Origin: Planctomycetota bacterium | Lineage (GTDB): Bacteria; Planctomycetota; Phycisphaerae; Sedimentisphaerales; Anaerobacaceae | Reading direction: 5' to 3' | Assembly: GCA_020351025.1 (NCBI GenBank) | Contig: CP070728.1 | Location: forward strand, 565,892 to 598,213 | DNA: 32,322 nucleotides | Part shown: piece after piece, positions 16,215 through 23,762 of the stretch | Layout: every line of letters starts with the position of its first letter | Numbering within the stretch: position 1 is the first letter of the stretch | Translations under genes and position numbers: made by a program | Notes under the pieces: generated by a model | Database searches by the model: none | What the model saw: the letters and a program-made list of their open reading frames with translations, nothing else | What the model was told of the DNA's origin: nothing

Positions 16215-18320
16215 TTAGCTGTTTATCAGCTGATAGGCCCTTAAAAGTTCCCCCACGCTCCACGCCTGGGCAATGCAGCCTCTTGCCATGTGCGGGGCGT
16301 CGCCATCGAATATCTCGCTGATTTGTCCAAGACAGCTGTCATTGGTGAGGTGATGCAATAATGGCTGAATAAATTCGGCTGCCTTTTTTTTGTTTTTTCG
16401 GCTCGAACCGTGCACTTTCAGCCAGGATTCTACAAACGCACCCATTAGATAAGGCCAAACGGTACCTTGGTGATACGCTTCGTCTCGTTGTTGCTGGGTG
16501 CCCTTATATTGTCTCTTGTAGCGACTGTCCTCGCTGTTGAGTGTGCGCAGGCCATAGGGAGTGAGCAGATTCTGCTCTATCACGTCTACTACCGATTTTT
16601 GCTGCTGAGCTGACAATGGTGAAAACGTTAGTGAAACAGCAAATATCTGATTTGGCCTCAGACTCGTATCAGCCAAACCATCAGGCCCGATGCAGTCGTT
16701 AAGATAACCTGTTGTCTCGTTCCAGAATAATCTGAAGAAACTATCTTTAACGGTATCTGCTAAAGATTTGTAATGTCTCGCGTCGTTCGTATTCCGGTGC
16801 TCCCGTCCTGTACCTCCTGGCAAAATGTGTATCTGGCCGGCATAAAACTGGGCTATAAGCATCAGACTGTTGTACCAAAGCGCATTAATCTCCACCGCTT
16901 TCCCATAACGAGCCGTTATGGCCACGCCGTCATATTTGGCGTCCATCCAAGTTAGTTGTGTGTGTTCATTACCGGCAGTTATAAGCCCATCAGTATCGGC
17001 GTGAATGCCAAATCGAGTACCATTGTAGTAAGACTCTATAATCCAGCGAATTGCTGGCAGAAGTTCCTGCGTGAAGGTTTCGAAGTCGCCCCTCGCTTCT
17101 AAGTATTGAAAAGCTGCGTTAATAAACCAAAGAGAAGCATCGATGCTGTTAAAGTAGGCAGTATCGCTGTTATCATCAAACCGATTCGGAATCATACCAT
17201 CGTCTGCTGCCCGGGCAAAGGTTGTTAAAACCGATTTTGCCTCACCAAACCTTTTTGTTGAGAGTAATAGCCCCGGCAATGATATAAAAGCATCCCGTCC
17301 CCAGTCTGCAAACCATGGAAAGCCAGATAAAATAGTCGTTCGTGGTTCTAAGGCTCGCCCCTCATTTCCCGGGTCGCGAGTCACAATAAATTGGTCGGCA
17401 GACAGACAAAGTTGTACAGATTTTTTGTCTCTGTTTTTTGCAGCGGAGATTAGGGTACTCTGATGCCTGTACAAATCCTCGCACACCGTCTCAATATCTG
17501 TATTTGATAGCTTCTCAGGTTTGTATTGGTTGCTGAGATTCGCCCACAAAACAATTTTCGTTGGTGAATCTATATGTGCCTTAAAAAAACCGGGCGTCCA
17601 CAAATCTTCCGTAAAATCCTGCCTCCTTTCTTTATCCTTGCGGTATATGAAGTTAAACCACCATTGCTTGTCCTTTTCAAAGTCCATACCCGGACAACTT
17701 AAATACAATTCACAACTGCCTGGAACGTCATGGCGAACCAACAAACCGTGCCCAAGCCACTTAGAACATAACGGAGCGTAAGATTTTTGCAGCGAATGGA
17801 AATCCCGCAAAGCGATAAATGGACGCAAAACAAATTCTGCAGGTTCTCGTATACTGGTAAAATCGTATACCAGAGCAATCGTATCCGTATTGTGCAGGAG
17901 ATATAGGGATTTGGTCAATTTAAACTCAGCCAGTCGATAATCAAAATGTACTCCGATGTCCTGCCGGAAGCTCTTTATGTGGCTGAAACTCGCCGGTGCA
18001 AATTTGTTCCCGAACTCAAAGGTTGAAAGATTAAATACCTTCCTGGAGTTCCTGTTTGGTAACTTAGCGCAAGATGACTCCTCTCTATTAAATATCACCA
18101 TTTCTAAACAATTGGCCAGTGCCATTATCCTGTTTGCCGGTGGGTTAAGTGACCCAATAAGTAGGCCGTGATATCTTCTCGTATTGCAGCCGACAATCGT
18201 TGATGATGCGTAACCACCACGTTTATTAGTCAACAGCCACTCCCTGGTTAGCAACTCTTCGATGCTTTGTCCCTCCGTTGAAATGGAAGCGGTTTCAACA
18301 CCCTTGGTTTTTTGCAACAT
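16215..18320 (-). CDS. glycogen debranching enzyme / amylo-alpha-1,6-glucosidase (GH133 type)
   Basis: Removes alpha-1,6-linked glucose at glycogen branch points. 701 residues from the ATG at 18320 (a GTG two codons upstream at 18326 is an alternative). The N-terminal domain begins EWLLTNKRGGYASSTIVGCN and NTRRYHGLLIGSL, typical of bacterial GDE N-terminal domains. The C-terminal (alpha/alpha)6 barrel carries FPWFADWGRDAFISLPGLLL around residues 335-350, GNEHTQLTWMDAKYDG, and YHQGTVWPYLMGAFVESWL around 615-633, all family hallmarks with the acidic catalytic candidates. It is the last gene of a three-gene alpha-glucan set with the GH57 and GT4 genes upstream on the same strand. Confidence 0.92.
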   Translation of the reverse strand: MLQKTKGVETASISTEGQSIEELLTREWLLTNKRGGYASSTIVGCNTRRYHGLLIGSLNPPANRIMALANCLEMVIFNREESSCAKLPNRNSRKVFNLSTFEFGNKFAPASFSHIKSFRQDIGVHFDYRLAEFKLTKSLYLLHNTDTIALVYDFTSIREPAEFVLRPFIALRDFHSLQKSYAPLCSKWLGHGLLVRHDVPGSCELYLSCPGMDFEKDKQWWFNFIYRKDKERRQDFTEDLWTPGFFKAHIDSPTKIVLWANLSNQYKPEKLSNTDIETVCEDLYRHQSTLISAAKNRDKKSVQLCLSADQFIVTRDPGNEGRALEPRTTILSGFPWFADWGRDAFISLPGLLLSTKRFGEAKSVLTTFARAADDGMIPNRFDDNSDTAYFNSIDASLWFINAAFQYLEARGDFETFTQELLPAIRWIIESYYNGTRFGIHADTDGLITAGNEHTQLTWMDAKYDGVAITARYGKAVEINALWYNSLMLIAQFYAGQIHILPGGTGREHRNTNDARHYKSLADTVKDSFFRLFWNETTGYLNDCIGPDGLADTSLRPNQIFAVSLTFSPLSAQQQKSVVDVIEQNLLTPYGLRTLNSEDSRYKRQYKGTQQQRDEAYHQGTVWPYLMGAFVESWLKVHGSSRKNKKKAAEFIQPLLHHLTNDSCLGQISEIFDGDAPHMARGCIAQAWSVGELLRAYQLINS

Positions 18321-18427
18321 TAGCACAATTTAACTACCTAACCCCTCGTCATAGTAACATACGTTTCATTTTGCTATAAATCGGAAAATAAGACTCTGTG
18401 GAATAAAGAAAAAATAAATCAGAACCT

Positions 18428-19747
18428 CTAATTTACAGTTTGAGTCTTCAAATCAGTGGGAGTTTTACCTTTCGCTAAGCCGCAATGTCTGCTCCTTGGT
18501 CTCCGACCCATTTGGTAGTTTTTGCCCATGAAAGTTTTATTTGTAATATCATTTGTATCAAACAGGACCTGCTTGGAACAGCGGTTATGGAGATTGCCCA
18601 AAACATTCATAAAGTTAATATAAGAATCATAAGGTGAATCATAGGGATTAAAGTATTTATGAACATCACCATCAGCAAAATATTTTGTGCACATATAGTA
18701 AAAATGGTCCGACGTTTGCAATTTTCGCCAGTCTGCAATGATTTTTTCATCGCTGATTTTCTTAATCTGCTTTTCAAGCCGGTAAAGCTCATGAATGGCG
18801 TTGGATTGCATTGCGTTTCCAACCCAGGCTGAGAGGTCTCTTTCGATATCGGCCCAGCTTATCAGATGCGGAACGTCGATTGTGTCTATCGGCTCATAAC
18901 AGTCGACTATCTCACTTGGTGTTTTGAAATTGTTGTCCAGGTGTTTTAGAATCTGCTCCGGTAAGTGCCGCATAAAGTCAAAAATGCCCGTTTCCTTCCA
19001 TTGGTGTTCGCCGAATGTCTCGTAATCCATAAACAGGTTAACTACATTGCCGTTGCCATTTACATCGTTTATCCATCTGGCAAATTTATCTGCTGTTAAG
19101 GGCCAGTGCGACCAATCGCGGTTGGAGAACCTAAAGGCAATATCATCGCTGAGTGAGTAGTTCTTCAGCAGAAGCTTCAGTTTGCTGCAGCCTTTTGGAT
19201 GGTACACAAAATTGGGGCTTCGTAGGCCCAAAATATGGTCTGCTCCCTCGGTTATTATTGCATCGAAGTTGCCCATTGACTCGATAAGGGTGGCTAACTC
19301 ATTGTTATATATCAACTCTGTATTTCTGAATACTCGCGGTTTTTGTCCGAAAAAGGATTCAATAGTTTCGACGTGTTTGTTCACCTGCTCCAGAAATTCA
19401 TCTCGGGAGTATAAAAAGCTTAAACTGTGATAATAAGTTTCGGCCAAAAACTCCACACAGCCGGTTTCAGCCAACGCGTCAAAGGTACTAACAACTTCCG
19501 GAGCAAACCTCAGCAGCTGCTCAAGTAGTACACCGGTCAAGCTATATGCTATCTTAAACCTGCCTTCATATCTGCGTATGATATCCAGAAACAATCGGTT
19601 GGTTGGAAGGTAGCATTTGTTTGCCACTTTCCTGCAAATCGCACCATTGGTGTAATCGTCAAAATATGTGTCGCTTTGGTCAAATACGGTATAGTGTCTT
19701 AACCGCAAAGGCTGATGAACCTGAAAATAGAAACATACTGAAGCCAT
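18428..19747 (-). CDS. GH57 family alpha-amylase / glucanotransferase-like enzyme
   Basis: 439 residues beginning MASVCFYFQVHQPLRLRHY; HQP is GH57 conserved region 1. GCVEFLAETYYHSL (96-109), VFRNTELIYNNELA (139-152, with candidate nucleophile Glu144) and FMDYETFGEHQW (239-250, with candidate acid Asp241) match the order of GH57 conserved regions. Family members hydrolyse or rearrange alpha-1,4-glucans; substrate choice (amylase, glucanotransferase or branching) cannot be fixed from sequence. No signal peptide is seen, so action on intracellular glycogen or maltodextrin is likely. It lies 64 bases after the GT4 gene and about 107 before the debranching enzyme. Confidence 0.9.
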   Translation of the reverse strand: MASVCFYFQVHQPLRLRHYTVFDQSDTYFDDYTNGAICRKVANKCYLPTNRLFLDIIRRYEGRFKIAYSLTGVLLEQLLRFAPEVVSTFDALAETGCVEFLAETYYHSLSFLYSRDEFLEQVNKHVETIESFFGQKPRVFRNTELIYNNELATLIESMGNFDAIITEGADHILGLRSPNFVYHPKGCSKLKLLLKNYSLSDDIAFRFSNRDWSHWPLTADKFARWINDVNGNGNVVNLFMDYETFGEHQWKETGIFDFMRHLPEQILKHLDNNFKTPSEIVDCYEPIDTIDVPHLISWADIERDLSAWVGNAMQSNAIHELYRLEKQIKKISDEKIIADWRKLQTSDHFYYMCTKYFADGDVHKYFNPYDSPYDSYINFMNVLGNLHNRCSKQVLFDTNDITNKTFMGKNYQMGRRPRSRHCGLAKGKTPTDLKTQTVN

Positions 19748-19811
19748 AGGTCGTCTCTTGTATCCCGTACCTCTTTAATCCGTTTTACGCTTGAGGCCTC
19801 ATAATAGACGC

Positions 19812-21101
19812 TTAGCAGACCGCGGCTGATGCTTCCTCATAAATTTTGGCACACTTTTGTGCGCTGTCTCGCCATCGCAGCCTTCTTACCTCAAAGTTTC
19901 CATAATTTGCTAACGTCTCACGCAATGGTGGATACTTCAGCACTGCTATAATCTTGTTGGCAATCTCATCGACATCCCAGAAGTCAACTTTCAAAGCGTG
20001 CCTTAAAACTTCTGACACACCACTTTGCTTGCTTATTATGACAGGAACATCATTGTTCAAAGCCTCCAACGGTGCAATCCCAAACGGCTCAGATACCGAA
20101 GGCATTACATATAAATCAGCCATTTGATATATCTTTTGAACATCCTCACCACGCAGGAAGCCTGTGAACAACACCTTGTGTCCGATGCCAAGTTCTGCCA
20201 CTATCTCGACAGCACGGTGCATCATATCCCCTGACCCAGCCATAACGAACTTTACATTATCTATCGCATTGAGTACTTTCTTGGCAGCCTGCAGGAAGTA
20301 CTCGGGACCTTTTTGCATTGTAATTCGGCCTAAAAACAAAACGATTTTCTCATCCTTGTCGATGCCGCTTTCGTTCAAAATCCACTTGGAGTTGCCATTG
20401 CGTTCTACCGCGTTGTGTATTACTTCAACTTTGTCGCCACTGACGCCATATCGGCTGATTATAATACTCCGCGTAAAATGGCTAACAGCGATTATCTTCT
20501 CTGCCGAATGCATACCCTCTCGCTCTATGTCATAAATCATCTGATTGACATTCTCGCCGCTACGGTCGAATTCTGTCGAATGCACATGCACAATTAGCGG
20601 TTTTCCGCTCATTGTTGATACTGCAATTCCAGCAGGATAGGTCATCCAGTCATGGGCATGAATGACGTCAAAATCCTCCTTTTTGGCTAACTGTGCCGCA
20701 ATTGCGGCATAACGGTGTACCTCAGTGTACATATCGCAGTTGTAGTCTATTGTGCTGCCAACATCGTCCGATGAGCTTGCGTTGCCGCCATGTTTTTTTT
20801 GTCGCAGCGCCTTCTCGATTTGCTGCTGGTAAATATCTGGGGCCAAATATGGCTGCAATGGGGAATTGATAGCGCGAAATTTTACGTTTGTCAGCCCGCT
20901 TAAATTCAATGCTGATGTGGTCGCGTAATCAGGGGCTAACAACTTAACGTGAGTGGTATATTTGTTATCGACTATTCTGGGAAGAACGAAGGTTATTTTC
21001 AGGCCGAGCTCGTCCATTGCTTTGGTAAGTCCATAGCAAGCTGTGCCAAGACCACCGCTGATAAATGGCGGAAACTCCCAGCCTAACATTAAAACCTTCA
21101 T
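19812..21101 (-). CDS. GT4-family glycosyltransferase, glycogen-synthase-like
   Basis: 429 residues with a GT-B fold. The N-terminus MLGWEFPPFISGGLGTACYG resembles the GGL loop of glycogen/starch synthases. HVHSTEFDRSG, IIAVSHFTRSIIISRYGV and VIHNAVE are typical of the GT4/GT5 acceptor half. FLGRITMQKGPEYFLQA and VMPSVSEPFGIAPLEAL (around residues 333-349, with the Glu-x7-Glu motif) mark the sugar-nucleotide half. Placement with GH57 and debranching genes supports a role in alpha-glucan synthesis. It is shorter than classic GlgA, so the donor (UDP- or ADP-glucose) is open. The ATG at 21101 is weakly supported by TAGTAGG. Confidence 0.85.
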   Translation of the reverse strand: MKVLMLGWEFPPFISGGLGTACYGLTKAMDELGLKITFVLPRIVDNKYTTHVKLLAPDYATTSALNLSGLTNVKFRAINSPLQPYLAPDIYQQQIEKALRQKKHGGNASSSDDVGSTIDYNCDMYTEVHRYAAIAAQLAKKEDFDVIHAHDWMTYPAGIAVSTMSGKPLIVHVHSTEFDRSGENVNQMIYDIEREGMHSAEKIIAVSHFTRSIIISRYGVSGDKVEVIHNAVERNGNSKWILNESGIDKDEKIVLFLGRITMQKGPEYFLQAAKKVLNAIDNVKFVMAGSGDMMHRAVEIVAELGIGHKVLFTGFLRGEDVQKIYQMADLYVMPSVSEPFGIAPLEALNNDVPVIISKQSGVSEVLRHALKVDFWDVDEIANKIIAVLKYPPLRETLANYGNFEVRRLRWRDSAQKCAKIYEEASAAVC

Positions 21102-21482
21102 CCTACTATTAGTGCTCCATTAACTTGTATAAGAGTCTATAAAATAAGACCTTACCGTTTATTTGACTCCGTAAGGGCTCGGCGCCACAAAAATTTGATA
21201 CTAAAGCTGTGCGTGGCGTAGCTGATTTGCGATTCGCCGGCAACTGCCTTATCGACAAGAAATTACATAGTCTTGATTTCGGACCGAGCAAAAATCTGTG
21301 TTTGCACGAGACCCTGTTTATATAAATCGGGATTTGTACATCTGAGGGTTGAACAAATTTTATAACAAATGTGAATTTTGATGCTGTTAACGCCGGTTTT
21401 ACCGGTCGATTACCAAGGCTTGGAAGATCCACAAATTAAATACAGAATAGCCTGATAATAAGAGGCTTCTGACCAACTTTTC

Positions 21483-21511
21483 TTGACAATTATGACCAAG
21501 GACTGATAACT
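21483..21511 (+). promoter_or_regulatory. possible plus-strand promoter
   Basis: TTGACA (21483-21488) with GATAAC (21505-21510) 16 bases downstream. No ORF follows on the plus strand before the terminator at 21568-21609, so it would drive a short non-coding transcript. The -10 box matches only four of six positions. Confidence 0.4.
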
Positions 21512-21517
21512 GAGAAG

Positions 21518-21609
21518 TATTATTTGCGATTAAGTGGCGGTTGGAAATGCTCAGAATATGCAACTGGAAAAAAGCCGTCTCGCAGAGCTGAATACGGAAC
21601 GGCTTTTTT
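21518..21609 (+). ncRNA. candidate small RNA
   Basis: Inferred only from a promoter-like pair (21483-21510) followed by about 90 bases without an ORF and a strong hairpin with T-run ending at 21609. No known RNA family was recognised, and the hairpin may simply terminate the minus-strand histone gene. Confidence 0.25.
21568..21609. terminator. bidirectional terminator
   Basis: AAAAAAGCCGT (21568-21578) and ACGGCTTTTTT (21599-21609) form a perfect 11-pair arm around a 20-base loop, with an A-run on one side and T-run on the other, so it can work on both strands. On the minus strand it lies about 85 bases after the histone-fold gene. Confidence 0.8.
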
Positions 21610-21692
21610 CTTAATACCTTATACAACTGTAAGATTAGCACTAAAAAGGTATTAGCACGCAACCTGTTCCAATTTCTGAAGGAATGAAAGGT

Positions 21693-21878
21693 CTACAGGT
21701 CCTGTGCCTTGACTGTGCTGCGACGATTGGCCTTGGTTCGGGTAGCGGCCTTATCCAGCATACAGTAGACCGCATCATTCAATGCACAAAGCAAATCAGA
21801 TGAGGTCATCATCTTTTTGCCCTTTATGTGCGCCTTAACTTTGCTGGCTACTATCAAAGACTCTTTTTTCTTTGCCAT
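21693..21878 (-). CDS. small histone-fold protein (bacterial histone)
   Basis: The ATG at 21878 has GGAGG 10 bases upstream, giving 61 residues; an extended frame to 21926 adds 16 residues without a site. The protein reads MAKKKESLIVASKVKAHIKG at the start, then TSSDLLCALNDAVYCMLDKA and ends NRRSTVKAQDL. Lys-rich start, short helix, long central helix and a final R-x-T-V-x-x-x-D-L match the single histone fold of the Bdellovibrio Bd0055 type, as I recall also about 61 residues. Such proteins form dimers and bind DNA as abundant chromatin proteins. The family call is from motif memory, not a search; a small NF-Y-like DNA-binding protein is the alternative. Transcribed alone, with a terminator downstream. 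Confidence 0.72.
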   Translation of the reverse strand: MAKKKESLIVASKVKAHIKGKKMMTSSDLLCALNDAVYCMLDKAATRTKANRRSTVKAQDL

Positions 21879-22236
21879 TGGTAACAATCCTCCATAAAAA
21901 GTTACTTTCTCATGGTTCAGTACCAAATCCTTTAGCTTGGCGCCCTATTAAAGCCCAAAACCTTGCGATTTATTGCAAAACCGGAAACTTACAAGCGGTG
22001 TTATTACAGCAAGCCACTGAGATTTGCAACAAAAAAATATGCTGAAGTGCTAAATTTTTGTGTCCGTAGAGCCGATAGGCAAAAAGTGCTCATATGGTAA
22101 CTTTTCGCAAATTGCGTTTTTTTTGCCATAAGACCATATTTTGAGTAAGCGAGGTGTTATATTTTGACGAAAATATTCTGAAGACTAATTTTTCGAATCT
22201 GTTAACAATCTAATTGATATATTGCGGAGCAGTAAA
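21879..22236. other. divergent intergenic region, histone gene / DUF2007 gene
   Basis: 358 bases, AT-rich. A weak plus-strand promoter candidate for the DUF2007-like gene is TTGACG (22164-22169) with TAATTT (22186-22191), spacing 16. Short inverted motifs TTGC/GCAA occur at 21963-21978, and CGCAAATTGCG followed by eight T at 22106-22124. None is strong enough to name. Confidence 0.35.
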
Positions 22237-22557
22237 ATGGCAAAGCGGCATCCAAAAACTCAAAAATTGCAGACAAAGCTACCGGAATTCGTTGTCGTTA
22301 CTTTCACGGAGGATATGGACCAAGCAAAAAACTACGAAACTTTGCTCAAAAGTAATGACATTCCAGCTAACATCCGGGAAGAAAGTGAAGAGTCGGAAGA
22401 CGCTAAAGGTATTGCCGTAATGGTTCCGGAAGATTTCCTTGATGAAGCCCACGTAATAATCGAGTCGCAGGACGCCTATGACGATTTTTATGACTTGGCG
22501 CTGGAGGAGGAAGACGAGGGGGATTTTGACGGCGACGTTTTTGGCGACGATTTTTAA
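22237..22557 (+). CDS. DUF2007-like small protein with acidic tail
   Basis: The ATG at 22237 has GGAG about 8 bases upstream; the frame begins five codons earlier without support. 106 residues. Residues about 20-80 (VVVTFTEDMDQAKNYETLLK, NDIPANIREESEES, GIAVMVPEDFLDEAHVIIES) fit the DUF2007 'putative signal transducing protein' pattern: an edge strand, a helix selecting 'which copy', then a variable loop and VPEDFLDEA. The last 25 residues are strongly acidic (ALEEEDEGDFDGDVFGDDF). Cytoplasmic, function unknown. Followed by the Arg-rich small protein on the same strand, 114 bases later. Confidence 0.7.
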   Translation: MAKRHPKTQKLQTKLPEFVVVTFTEDMDQAKNYETLLKSNDIPANIREESEESEDAKGIAVMVPEDFLDEAHVIIESQDAYDDFYDLALEEEDEGDFDGDVFGDDF

Positions 22558-22671
22558 TCTATTGTGAAGGTTCGAGCTTCCGTACCTCGACTTTGGCGTA
22601 GAGGACTTGGCAAGATGCGTTACTTGAGCCGCTCGAAGGCGAATAAAGCAAAACACAGGACTCAATTATAA

Positions 22672-22998
22672 ATGGATAAGCACCAAACAGTAGAACGACG
22701 GTCAGGCAAGGACCGTAGGCGAAGTGTTATTGACAGGCGTTTGGGCTTAGATCGCCGGCGTGGTCCGGGCAGACGAAGAAGCGATGACCGCAAAGCTGCT
22801 GAGGAAGGCCAAATGTCAGATGAGCAATTTGACTTTCTTATGGCTATCGATGAGTATAAGAGAAAAAACAGCAGGCCATTTCCGACATGGACCGAGGTCC
22901 TTGAGCTGATAAAGGCATTAGGGTATCGCAAAGTAGCCGAACCGCAGTCTCTTAATCAGCTTGCCAAGAAAGAAAAACAAAGCCAAACAGTAAAATAA
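22672..22998 (+). CDS. small Arg-rich protein with a conserved C-terminal domain of unknown function
   Basis: 108 residues. Residues 8-42 are a run of RR-containing units (ERRSGKDRRR, IDRRLGLDRRRGPGRRRSDD), strongly basic and probably disordered, possibly RNA- or DNA-binding. Residues about 48-92 (MSDEQFDFLMAIDEYKRKNS, RPFPTWTEVLELIKALGYRK) form a compact helical domain that I associate with small planctomycete proteins, without a named function. The ATG at 22672 has AGGA about 12 bases upstream. It may be cotranscribed with the DUF2007-like gene. Confidence 0.65.
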   Translation: MDKHQTVERRSGKDRRRSVIDRRLGLDRRRGPGRRRSDDRKAAEEGQMSDEQFDFLMAIDEYKRKNSRPFPTWTEVLELIKALGYRKVAEPQSLNQLAKKEKQSQTVK

Positions 22999-23406
22999 TC
23001 CCGCACGTAGTAACCATCAACTCAAATCAGCTATAGTTTTTACGCGTCCGAACATAATAGTGGTTGGAAAGATTAGGTAAACATGGAATCGGGATATTTT
23101 GTGGGCAATCCGTGATTCCAAGAAGGTAAGTGGTAATTGGCGGTTGGTGAATGAGTAGATGAGCACCACTGCAAAAGCTACAAAAGCACACTAAAGAGGG
23201 AAAGCTGACCTAAAACTCTCAGCCGAGCAGCTACATCTAATGTAGCAGCAGACTTTGAGATTAGGATGTTAAGCGGGATTTTGTTTACAGTAAATAATAT
23301 ATAATGATACAGTAGTTGCTGACGTGATTTTGCGTATTTATTGTTTGCGAAAGACTTGACAAATTATATAGAAACCTGTTATTCTGCAAAAAATAGAAAG
23401 TTTTTT
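22999..23406. other. 408-base non-coding region before tRNA-Asp
   Basis: No ORF or known RNA family recognised. At 23211-23274 a nested set of complementary segments occurs: CTAA with TTAG, TCTCA with TGAGA, and an inner hairpin GCTACAT-CTA-ATGTAGC (23230-23246). GGAATC (23085-23090) and GATTCC (23114-23119) also pair. The right end carries the tRNA promoter. Confidence 0.4.
23356..23385 (+). promoter_or_regulatory. promoter of tRNA-Asp
   Basis: TTGACA (23356-23361) with TATTCT (23380-23385), spacing 18, and the tRNA starting about 22 bases after the -10 box. Confidence 0.55.
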
Positions 23407-23480
23407 GGGGCCGTAGCTCAATTGGCTAGAGCATCGGACTGTCGATCCGAAGGTTGAGGGTTCGAGTCCCTTCGGCCTCG
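23407..23480 (+). tRNA. tRNA-Asp (GTC)
   Basis: A 74-base cloverleaf. Acceptor GGGGCCG pairs with CGGCCTC (one G-U), discriminator G. D-arm GCTC/GAGC. Anticodon stem TCGGA/TCCGA around the loop CTGTCGA, so anticodon GTC. T-arm GAGGG-TTCGAGT-CCCTT. The CCA end is not encoded. No other tRNA is adjacent. Confidence 0.95.
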
Positions 23481-23617
23481 TTACTAAAGTCTTGGGCCAG
23501 TAAGGCACTTACACTTGCGAACTTTTGAGTAACTCATAATTGAGAAAATGAGCAGGTTGCTGAGGGGGGACATTCCGCTTGAATGCAGTCAGTCAAGCGA
23601 TTTGACTTTCAAAAAGC

Positions 23618-23645
23618 TTGTCAAAAGCATTCGTTATGTTAATAT
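23618..23645 (+). promoter_or_regulatory. possible promoter of the Gfo/MttB cluster
   Basis: TTGTCA (23618-23623) and TAATAT (23640-23645), spacing 16, about 110 bases before the first gene at 23763. It would leave a 5' leader of about 110 bases. Confidence 0.45.
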
Positions 23646-23762
23646 ATAGGCAAATTATAATATTGTTTAATTCCAATAGGAGATTACTGCGACGCTGTAA
23701 TCAGCATACAGCAATTCGAGTAGTTTTCCACCCAACACAGAGTCAAAGGAGGCTAATAAGAA

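Larger units (their letters stand above)
21102..21692. other. 591-base region without a convincing gene
   Basis: Lies between the GT4 gene (start at 21101, minus) and the histone-fold gene (stop at 21693, minus). Two minus-strand ORFs (21109-21432 and 21399-21662) have no ribosome site and no recognisable protein character. The left half should hold the promoter of the alpha-glucan genes. The right half holds a possible plus-strand promoter, a candidate small RNA and a bidirectional terminator, listed separately. Confidence 0.5.

Noticed and set aside
21109-21662. Two minus-strand ORFs of 107 and 87 residues
   Set aside because: No ribosome sites, no recognisable domains, mutual overlap, and the second covers the bidirectional terminator.
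22106-22124. CGCAAATTGCG followed by eight T as a terminator
   Set aside because: Only four or five pairs with almost no loop; too weak to call.
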